NCBI GenBank assembly: GCA_041656735.1
Contig: JBBACY010000014.1
Coordinates: 1-64,000 of the forward strand
Direction of reading: 5' to 3'
From: Perlabentimonas sp041656735
GTDB taxonomy: Bacteria > Bacteroidota > Bacteroidia > Bacteroidales > Tenuifilaceae
Length of the DNA: 64,000 bases
Within the stretch, counting starts at the first letter, position 1, and every line of letters starts with the position of its first letter. The notes under the pieces were generated by a model. The model saw only the letters and a program-made list of their open reading frames with translations. It had not been told where the DNA came from and ran no database searches. This document shows positions 16,828 through 24,026 of the stretch, one piece after another. The translations under genes and the position numbers were made by a program.

Positions 16828-18075
16828 TTATTCTGACACTTTCAATTTACTCTTATTCCTGTATTGCGACATATCCGATACCACCACCCTATCATTGGGT
16901 TGCAAGCCAGAAATCACCTCTACGTACTCGTAGTTGCTTTCGCCCAGTTGTATTTTTCGTTTGATGAGTGTTGAACCATCCAACACAAATAGTTCATATG
17001 AGCCTTTACCGCTGTAGTAGGGGCCATTGGCAATGCGCATTACGTCTTGTTTAATGGCATTCATTACATACACATCAGTTTTTAGGCCAGAACGCAAACG
17101 GGCGTTGTCATCTTCATCTAGCTGTACGGTAAATTGGATGATGCCATTTTTAGATAACGGCGTCACGCTGCTTACCACTCCCGTGAGCTCGTCTCTGCCA
17201 ATGCGTACCACTGTTTTGTTTCCTGTGGAAATGCGGTCGCCATAGCTATCGGCAATTTCGCCATCCACACGGAAGTGCGACAAATCGGAAATGATGGCTA
17301 CTTGCGTCCCCTGTGGCACACGCACACCCACTTGGTTATTGATATAGGTAAGGGTGGCTTTTCGGGGAGAACGTATTTGTGCATCGTCCAATATGCGGCG
17401 GGTTTCGGCAAGCGATTTGCGGAAAATCTCAAGCTCAAGTTCCTGCACCTTCAATTCGGATTCGGTTACCCGCTTATCGTTCTCAAACTTCTTTTTCGAT
17501 TGTTCTTGCTCCAGCTTCGCCACGTTGTAACTCAACTCCACCTCACGCACCCTATCGGTAGTTCCGGCGCCAATACTGTCGAGGTATCTTTCGTTGCGCA
17601 GCTCCACCTCCATTTTATCAATCTTCATATCGTTTACCTTCAGCTGCATCTCCATATTACTCAGTGTACTACTGTTTATTACGTGTTGTTGCTCCATTCG
17701 ATATTGGCGCATCTTTAACTCGTCCAGCATTTTGTGGTAATCGTTTTCAATGGTTTGTAGGTCCAGCTTCAGCAAGGGTGTTCCAACATCCACCGAGTCG
17801 CCCGCCTTTTTATATACTTCCACAATTCTGCTCTCGATGGGCGTATTGATAATCTCTTCAAATGCAGGAACCACCTTACCCGATGCGCTTACCGAAACCT
17901 CAATTGTACCGCTATCCACAGTGGAGAGATGAATATTTTTGAGTGATATGCTGTCGCGTAGCAACGAGATAATAAAGACTATAGCTACAATGGAAGTCAC
18001 AACAATAGCGCCTGTCTTTATGAATTTATTACGCTTCTCTTTTTGTAAAACCTCTTTTGGTATTTTTCTGTCCAT
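16828..18075 (-). CDS. Periplasmic adaptor (HlyD/RND-MacA type)
   Basis: 415 aa. One N-terminal membrane anchor (about residues 20-42), the biotinyl-lipoyl-like half motif VSASGKVVPAFEEII, a long coiled-coil hairpin (about 105-220, LKMRQYRMEQQHVIN... to ...VQELELEIFRKSLAE), then a beta-barrel and a membrane-proximal domain. This is the membrane-fusion subunit joining the inner membrane permeases to the TolC channel. It is the first gene of the operon and the only one directly behind the sigma-54 promoter. Confidence 0.94.
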   Translation of the reverse strand: MDRKIPKEVLQKEKRNKFIKTGAIVVTSIVAIVFIISLLRDSISLKNIHLSTVDSGTIEVSVSASGKVVPAFEEIINTPIESRIVEVYKKAGDSVDVGTPLLKLDLQTIENDYHKMLDELKMRQYRMEQQHVINSSTLSNMEMQLKVNDMKIDKMEVELRNERYLDSIGAGTTDRVREVELSYNVAKLEQEQSKKKFENDKRVTESELKVQELELEIFRKSLAETRRILDDAQIRSPRKATLTYINNQVGVRVPQGTQVAIISDLSHFRVDGEIADSYGDRISTGNKTVVRIGRDELTGVVSSVTPLSKNGIIQFTVQLDEDDNARLRSGLKTDVYVMNAIKQDVMRIANGPYYSGKGSYELFVLDGSTLIKRKIQLGESNYEYVEVISGLQPNDRVVVSDMSQYRNKSKLKVSE

Positions 18076-18100
18076 TTTAATTTTCTTTAGCCTGTGAAAG

Positions 18101-18115
18101 GCAAAGCGTGTACCA
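18101..18115 (-). promoter_or_regulatory. -24/-12 sigma-54 promoter of the efflux operon
   Basis: On the minus strand TGGTACACGCTTTGC has GG and GC exactly ten bases apart, the fixed geometry of RpoN promoters (consensus TGGCACn5TTGC, one mismatch in the -24 part). Transcription would start near 18090, about 15 nt before the adaptor ATG. The last two genes of the operon encode an RpoN activator and its kinase. Confidence 0.8.
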
Positions 18116-18153
18116 CAATCGCATACGACTGATAATCAAGGATAATTAAAACC

Positions 18154-18199
18154 TAAAGTGTCCATTATCAAAATAAAGTGTCCATTACTGGACACTTTA
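18154..18199. promoter_or_regulatory. Upstream activator site, TAAAGTGTCCA repeats
   Basis: A perfect palindrome, TAAAGTGTCCA (18174-18184), TTAC, TGGACACTTTA (18189-18199), plus a third half-site TAAAGTGTCCA at 18154-18164, exactly 20 bases (two helical turns) from the first. It lies about 40-100 bases upstream of the -24 box, the place for an NtrC-type enhancer. It is the likely binding site of the regulator at 9669. Confidence 0.75.
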
Positions 18200-18328
18200 C
18201 AGGAGTGTTTTAAACAACTACCATAAATCAGGTATTTTGTGGGCTGCTGCACATCCCTTTGTCATATCATAAAAAGTTTTATCACTAAAAGTTTGACTTC
18301 TTATAAAACTTATCACTAAATTGCAGGG

Positions 18329-18340
18329 TAAATCGATTTA
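18329..18340. promoter_or_regulatory. Putative LacI-type operator before the GH20 gene
   Basis: TAAATCGATTTA is a perfect 12-bp palindrome with a central CG, the form of LacI-family operators. It lies 45 nt ahead of the GH20 start, and the second gene of the unit encodes a LacI-family regulator. Confidence 0.5.
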
Positions 18341-18385
18341 GATTAGTGGTTACAAATAACTAACAAACCCTAAAACACTGCAAAA

Positions 18386-20701
18386 ATGAGTTTAAAAAAA
18401 ATTATCGCCATTGGTTTTATGGCCACGCTTATTCTGAGCGGTTGCACAAAAAATAACCAGCAAATTAGCATTATTCCGCAACCCGTAAAGGTTGAAGTTC
18501 AAAAGGGCAACTTCACTTTTACGCCAACCACACAGATAGTCTTTGCCGATACCCAGCTAGAGTTTATAGCTGGCTACGCAGCATCCTTATGGGAACCTTA
18601 CCTTGGCTATGTGCTTGATAATAAACAAGAAGATGATTTCAAGAAACAGAATACCATTATCCTGAAAATTGGGGAGATTGAAACTACTAATACGGAGGGA
18701 TACAGCCTAAAGGTTACCAAGGATAACATTGAAATAACAGCAAATACGCCAGCAGGCGTGCATTACGGCTTACAAACCCTTTACCAGCTTATTAGCACGG
18801 CCAAAAATGGCAAGGTTGCCTGCGTAACCATTACCGATTATCCAAGGTTCGTGCACCGGGGGATGCACCTAGATGTGGTACGCCACTTTATGCCCATCGA
18901 CTTTATTTATAGGACCATAGACTATATGGCAATGCACAAGCTAAACCGTTTCCATTGGCACCTAACCGACGACCAAGGCTGGCGTTTGGAAATTAAGAAG
19001 TACCCAAAGCTTACGGAAATTGGTGCGTGGCGAGTTGATATGGAGGATAGGCATTGGAACGATAGGCCGCTGGTTAACGACCCCGAGAATGCCACGTATG
19101 GCGGATTTTATACTCAGGAGCAGGTGCGCGAGGTTGTGGCATACGCAGCGCAGCGCAATATAACCGTGATGCCCGAAATTGAGATGCCTGCCCACGCTAT
19201 GGCGGCATTGGCAGCCTATCCTGAACTGTCGTGCACGGGCGAGGACTTAGGAACGCCCCCAGGCGGCGTTTGGCCCATTACCCATATTTTTTGTGCAGGT
19301 AACGATAAGGTTTTCGATTTTATTGAAGATGTGCTTACCGAGGTAATGGATTTATTCCCCTCGCAATATATTCACATTGGTGGCGATGAGGCCGATAAAA
19401 CCAACTGGAAGAAATGCCCCAAATGTCAAAAGCGAATAAAGAAAGAGGGTTTAAAAGATGAAGCCGAACTTCAGAGCTACTTCATCCATAGAATTGAAGC
19501 CTTTTTAAATGAGCATAACAGAATTTTAGTGGGCTGGGACGAGATACTCGACGGCGGACTAGCACCCAACGCTACGGTAATGTCGTGGCGTGGCGATGAG
19601 GGCGGAATTGCGGCAGCCAAGCAGGGCAACACGGCAATTATGTCGCCGGGGAGCCATTGCTACTTCGACCATTACCAAGGCGACCCAGCGCTTGAGCCAT
19701 TGGCCATTGGCGGTTTTACCCCGCTTAAAAAGGTGTACGAGTATGAGCCAATACCCGAAGGGTTAACCCCCGAGCAGAGCGAGTTGATACTGGGGGCACA
19801 AGCAAATCATTGGACCGAATATATGCCCACCACACAACAGGTGGAATATATGGCATTTCCTCGTCTAGCCGCACTATCGGAGGTGCTTTGGTCGGCAAAG
19901 GAACAAAGGGATTGGCCCAGCTTTTGCGAAAGGATGACCGACCAGTACGCCCGTTACCAAAAACTTGGCATAAACTACTCGCATAGCGCATTTCAGGTTA
20001 CGGTAACAACGAGTATCGATTCAATAAACCGCAACCTAATCCTTGAGCTTAGCACCGAGGCACATAATTCTGAAATAAGGTACACGCTAAATGGTGAAGA
20101 ACCAGATAGACACTCAAAAATCTACAAAAAGCCCATAACCATAAAAGAAACTACTACGCTAAAGGCGGTAACTTTCAAAAATGGCGAGCCAATGGGTAAG
20201 GCACGTGCAAATCATTATAACCTTCATAAGGCGTTCGCTGCCAAGGTAATTTTACAACACCCCTCGCATAGTAGGTACGACGGCAAGAGCAACCTTACGC
20301 TGGTAAACGGTGTTGAGGGCAGCATTAGTCACACCGACGGCAACTGGAAAGGTTTTTTGGGCAACGATATGGTAGCCACCGTTAACCTTGGCGAACCAGT
20401 GAGCATTGAGCGTATTTCTGTTGATGCGATGCAGAATACTGTTTCGTGGATATTCTTTCCACAGGAGGTTATATTTGAAGTTTCTACCAACGGTGACGAA
20501 TACACTGTAGTAGGGCAAGACCAATCCCCTGAACCACCCACAGCAGGCGGGAAAATTCTATATAAATTCATATGTGAAAAACACGCAAACAACGTTCAGT
20601 TTATTAGGGTAACGCTAAAAAATTTGGGAACTTGCCCAATTGGCCATTCTGGCGAAGGGAAACCTGCATTTCTATTTACCAGTGAGATAACCGTGGAGTA
20701 A
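18386..20701 (+). CDS. Beta-N-acetylhexosaminidase, GH20, lipoprotein with C-terminal add-on domains
   Basis: 771 aa. Lipobox L-S-G-C at about residue 21. A GH20b domain, then the catalytic barrel: HLTDDQGWRLEI, MPEIEMPAHA, and catalytic pair D334-E335 in HIGGDEADK. It removes terminal GlcNAc or GalNAc by substrate-assisted catalysis, outside the inner membrane. After about residue 530 come a chitobiase-type C-terminal domain (IRYTLNGEEPDRHSKIY) and a discoidin-like domain (SWIFFPQEVIFEVSTNGDEY). The same two-domain tail is found on the GH92 enzyme at 31641. First gene of the glycan operon; the regulator gene follows 24 nt later. Confidence 0.95.
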   Translation: MSLKKIIAIGFMATLILSGCTKNNQQISIIPQPVKVEVQKGNFTFTPTTQIVFADTQLEFIAGYAASLWEPYLGYVLDNKQEDDFKKQNTIILKIGEIETTNTEGYSLKVTKDNIEITANTPAGVHYGLQTLYQLISTAKNGKVACVTITDYPRFVHRGMHLDVVRHFMPIDFIYRTIDYMAMHKLNRFHWHLTDDQGWRLEIKKYPKLTEIGAWRVDMEDRHWNDRPLVNDPENATYGGFYTQEQVREVVAYAAQRNITVMPEIEMPAHAMAALAAYPELSCTGEDLGTPPGGVWPITHIFCAGNDKVFDFIEDVLTEVMDLFPSQYIHIGGDEADKTNWKKCPKCQKRIKKEGLKDEAELQSYFIHRIEAFLNEHNRILVGWDEILDGGLAPNATVMSWRGDEGGIAAAKQGNTAIMSPGSHCYFDHYQGDPALEPLAIGGFTPLKKVYEYEPIPEGLTPEQSELILGAQANHWTEYMPTTQQVEYMAFPRLAALSEVLWSAKEQRDWPSFCERMTDQYARYQKLGINYSHSAFQVTVTTSIDSINRNLILELSTEAHNSEIRYTLNGEEPDRHSKIYKKPITIKETTTLKAVTFKNGEPMGKARANHYNLHKAFAAKVILQHPSHSRYDGKSNLTLVNGVEGSISHTDGNWKGFLGNDMVATVNLGEPVSIERISVDAMQNTVSWIFFPQEVIFEVSTNGDEYTVVGQDQSPEPPTAGGKILYKFICEKHANNVQFIRVTLKNLGTCPIGHSGEGKPAFLFTSEITVE

Positions 20702-20725
20702 GATTGGAATAATAAGGAAATAGTT

Positions 20726-21760
20726 GTGAGTAAAAAGATTTCGTTAGCTGACATAGCCAAGAGTCTGGGTGTTTCCAAAACCTTGGTCTCATTGGTGTTA
20801 AATGGAAAGGGCACAAAGTATGGAATTAACCAGCAAACCCAAAAAAAGGTACTAGCCAAAGCCAGGGAGCTTAACTATATTCCAAATGTGCTTGCACAGG
20901 GTTTTCGGACTGGGAAAACCAAAACCATTGGGCTAATTGTTTCCGATATAACAAACCAGTTCTACTCTCGTATAGCTCGCAGAATTGAGGATTATGCCTG
21001 GGCGCAAGGGTATAGCGTAATTATTTGCAGCTCCGATGAGAATATTGAGAAAGAGATTAATCGGATTAAGCTTCTGCAAAGCAGAAAGGTTGACGGCCTA
21101 ATTATCTCGTCATCGCAACAGAATGGCGATGGGTTTAAACAGTTTCGGGATGCTAAATTTCCGCACGTACTTATTGATAGATGCTTTAAAGACACTGAAT
21201 CGCCCTGCGTTACCGTTGATAATACTACGGGGGCAAAAATGGCAGCTAGGCATTTTTTACAACAAGGAATAAAAGATATTGCTCTCTTGTCAATTACCCC
21301 AGAGCATATTTCAACCATTACCGAACGTACCAATGGGTTTCTGTCGACCTTAGCCGAGGCGAAAATTAATATCCCAGCAGAGTGGCATCTGAAAATAGCA
21401 TTTAGTAATATTGAAAACGAAGTAGAGCAGAAACTCAGTGAGTTACATAAATCGGGTAATATGCCTAAGGCAATTTTTGCGCTCAACAATAACCTCACAT
21501 CGCACTGTCTGTTAGCGCTTCGCAAATTAAACATCAGTATCCCCAACGATATTGCCCTAATTGGCTTCGACGATATGCTATACTTTGGATTTAATCAACC
21601 TTCAATAAGTGCGGTAAGTCAGCCTGTTGAGGAGATTGGCAAAGAGGCATTCGACCTTCTTTTACAACAAATAAACGGCGAGACGATAACAAAAAGCGAA
21701 CGCTTTGTTCGCCTACCAGTAAATTTAATAGTTAGAGAATCATCAACTAAACCCCAATAG
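20726..21760 (+). CDS. LacI-family transcriptional regulator
   Basis: 344 aa, started at GTG 20726 behind an AAGGAA-like ribosome site; this gives the normal beginning SKKISLADIAKSLGVSKTLVS. The LacI helix-turn-helix and hinge helix (PNVLAQGFRTGKT) are followed by a periplasmic-binding-type sugar domain (TIGLIVSDITNQFYSRIARR to FDDMLYFGFNQPSISAV). It probably represses the locus and responds to a mannose- or GlcNAc-containing sugar; the palindrome at 18329 is a candidate site. MFS permease begins 3 nt after its stop. Confidence 0.94.
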   Translation: MSKKISLADIAKSLGVSKTLVSLVLNGKGTKYGINQQTQKKVLAKARELNYIPNVLAQGFRTGKTKTIGLIVSDITNQFYSRIARRIEDYAWAQGYSVIICSSDENIEKEINRIKLLQSRKVDGLIISSSQQNGDGFKQFRDAKFPHVLIDRCFKDTESPCVTVDNTTGAKMAARHFLQQGIKDIALLSITPEHISTITERTNGFLSTLAEAKINIPAEWHLKIAFSNIENEVEQKLSELHKSGNMPKAIFALNNNLTSHCLLALRKLNISIPNDIALIGFDDMLYFGFNQPSISAVSQPVEEIGKEAFDLLLQQINGETITKSERFVRLPVNLIVRESSTKPQ

Positions 21761-21763
21761 AGT

Positions 21764-22921
21764 ATGAAACGCAACAAAACGTTCCCAATTTATTTAGCAT
21801 TCCTTGCAATGGGCTTTGGCGATGCTGTTGGTCCATTTGTAGGTCTTGCCAAAGAGCAATTTGCCCTTAGCAATTTCGAGGCGCAGCTAATTGCATTTAT
21901 GGGATTTATAATGTTCGGAATTTTATCAATCCCTATGGGAATTTATCAGGATAGAAAAGGGAAAAAGATTGTACTAATGCTTGGACTAATAATTGCGCTG
22001 GTAGGGCTTACCATTCCGCTATTTGGACTAAGCAGCTATGCCCTGTTTTTGCTCACAATCTTACTTTTGGGCGCAGGTGCGGCAATACTGCAGGTGGCTG
22101 GCAACCCAATAATGCGCGATGTTTCGGCACCAGGCAAATACGCCCGTAACCTAAGTTTCGGACAGTTTATAAAGGCCATTGGTTCGCTATCGGGCTCGCT
22201 TATACCTTTTGCTGCTGCAAAATGGTTCGGTGCCGACTGGAAAATCCTTTTTCCAATCTACGTATCGGCACTATTGCTAACCATTGTAATTATTGGGTTC
22301 ACCAAAATTAAAGAAGAAAAATTGGACAAAGAGCCCGCCACAATGAATAGCTGTTTCTCGTTGCTAAATAACAAGTTTATTCTGGCTATGGTGCTGGGCA
22401 TATTTATTTACGTCGGAATTGAGATATGCCTAAGTTCAGGAGTGCCAATCCTTCTTAATTCACGCTATGGTATTGAGTTAAAGACGTGGGGTTTGTTAGG
22501 CAATGCGTTTTTCTTTATAGCCATTCTCATTGGTCGATTTATAGGGTCAATTATACTAAACTGGGCCAAACCATCAGCATTTTTTAGGGCAACAGTCGTT
22601 GCATCAATTATTGGAATTGGGCTAATCTTTATAGATAACCAAATTGTTACCATTGTGGGGATATTTATTACGGGACTTGGCTTCGCCAATATATTCCCGC
22701 TCATTTTCTCAATTACCATTGATGCTATGCCCGAACGCTCAAACGAAATTTCGGGCTTAATGGTAACCGCCATTGCAGGTGGTGCATTTATTCCGCCCAT
22801 TATGGGCTATGTTGCTGATAAAACAACGGTACTAGGCGGTTTTATTGTTCCTGTTGTAGGCTTGCTTTTTGTTTCATACCTTGCCTTTTCAAAGGCTAGT
22901 AAACTAAGTATTCAGAAATAA
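21764..22921 (+). CDS. MFS sugar permease
   Basis: 385 aa with twelve hydrophobic segments. MFS loop motif between helices 2 and 3 reads GIYQDRKGKKIV, and FGQFIKAIGSLSGSL is typical of the FucP/glucose-galactose porter group. It sits between the regulator and sugar kinase genes, so it should import a sugar freed by the surface glycosidases, plausibly mannose, a Man-GlcNAc disaccharide or GlcNAc. The stop TAA overlaps the A of the next ATG. Confidence 0.92.
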   Translation: MKRNKTFPIYLAFLAMGFGDAVGPFVGLAKEQFALSNFEAQLIAFMGFIMFGILSIPMGIYQDRKGKKIVLMLGLIIALVGLTIPLFGLSSYALFLLTILLLGAGAAILQVAGNPIMRDVSAPGKYARNLSFGQFIKAIGSLSGSLIPFAAAKWFGADWKILFPIYVSALLLTIVIIGFTKIKEEKLDKEPATMNSCFSLLNNKFILAMVLGIFIYVGIEICLSSGVPILLNSRYGIELKTWGLLGNAFFFIAILIGRFIGSIILNWAKPSAFFRATVVASIIGIGLIFIDNQIVTIVGIFITGLGFANIFPLIFSITIDAMPERSNEISGLMVTAIAGGAFIPPIMGYVADKTTVLGGFIVPVVGLLFVSYLAFSKASKLSIQK

Positions 22922-24021
22922 TGAAGAATGATAATCGGGTAGTTTTAACCCTCGATGCTGGTGGCACTAACCTTGTGTTTTCGGCCATAAAAGGAGGAGA
23001 AGAAATTGTTGTCCCCATTACTCTACCTGCGCACGGCAACAATTTAGATTTATGCCTAGATAATATAGTAAAGGGCTTTGCAGGGATATTAAAAGAAATA
23101 TCAGAAAAACCTGTGGCCATAAGCTTTGCTTTTCCCGGGCCGGCCGATTACCCAAACGGCATAATTGGCGATTTAGGAAACCTCCCTGCTTTTAAAGGAG
23201 GAGTGGCGTTAGGTCCAATGCTAGAGGATATTTATAAAATCCCCGTTTTTATTAATAATGATGGCGATTTGTTTGCCTACGGCGAAGCTATTGCAGGCAT
23301 ACTTCCCGAAATAAATAGACGGTTAACCACTAGTGGAATCTCAAAAAAATATAAAAACTTACTGGGAGTTACCTTGGGTACTGGCTTTGGTGCGGGTATT
23401 GTTCACAACGGGCAGCTGTACCTTGGCGATAACTCGTCGGGTGCCGAAATATGGGTTACACGTAATGCGCTAGAGCCAAACGTTTTTTCCGAAGAGAGTA
23501 TAAGCATACGTGCTGTGCAGCGGGTTTACTCGCAGCATACAGGTAACGAGAGCGATAAGAACCTTAGTCCCAAAGATATTTTTGATATTGCCAATGGACA
23601 AAAACAGGGCAATGCCATTGCCGCCAAAGCAAGTTTTGAGCAACTGGGCAAGGTTTTGGGTGATGTGCTGGCCAACGCTGTTACATTGCTTGATTGTAAT
23701 GTTGTAATTGGCGGAGGGTTATCGAATGCTTACCCACTTTTTGCCCCTGCAATGATGGGGCAGCTAAACGGTAAAATATCAACCTATAACGGAGAGAATG
23801 TTAATAGACTTGAAGTAAAAGCATTCGACCTTGAAAATTCCGAGGATAGCAAGCTATTCTTTCAGAATGAGCAAAAAACCATTGCCATTCCACAAACCAA
23901 TAAGCAGGTAAAGTACAACTGCAGTAAGCAAATTGGTGTTGGGCTTACACACCTTGGCACCAGCAAAGCTGTTGCCATTGGCGCATACGCCTATGCACTA
24001 AATGCAATTGATAATAAATAG
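22921..24021 (+). CDS. ROK-family sugar kinase
   Basis: 366 aa. Phosphate-binding loop LDAGGTNLVFSAI near the N-terminus, FINNDGDLFAYGEA with the catalytic Asp, and GVTLGTGFGAGIV. The cysteine cluster CxCGxxGC that holds zinc in most ROK proteins is missing: after SSGAE the chain goes into IWVTRNALEP. There is no helix-turn-helix, so it is a kinase and not a NagC-type repressor. In context it probably phosphorylates mannose or an amino sugar brought in by the MFS permease. It begins on the last base of that gene's stop codon. Confidence 0.92.
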   Translation: MKNDNRVVLTLDAGGTNLVFSAIKGGEEIVVPITLPAHGNNLDLCLDNIVKGFAGILKEISEKPVAISFAFPGPADYPNGIIGDLGNLPAFKGGVALGPMLEDIYKIPVFINNDGDLFAYGEAIAGILPEINRRLTTSGISKKYKNLLGVTLGTGFGAGIVHNGQLYLGDNSSGAEIWVTRNALEPNVFSEESISIRAVQRVYSQHTGNESDKNLSPKDIFDIANGQKQGNAIAAKASFEQLGKVLGDVLANAVTLLDCNVVIGGGLSNAYPLFAPAMMGQLNGKISTYNGENVNRLEVKAFDLENSEDSKLFFQNEQKTIAIPQTNKQVKYNCSKQIGVGLTHLGTSKAVAIGAYAYALNAIDNK

Positions 24022-24026
24022 GTAAT

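Noticed and set aside
17275..17718. 147-codon plus-strand frame over the adaptor gene
   Set aside because: Antisense shadow of the coiled-coil region.
18270..18325. Repeated TTTTATCACTAAA-like words before the GH20 gene
   Set aside because: Similarity is short and AT-biased; not enough to call a regulatory repeat.
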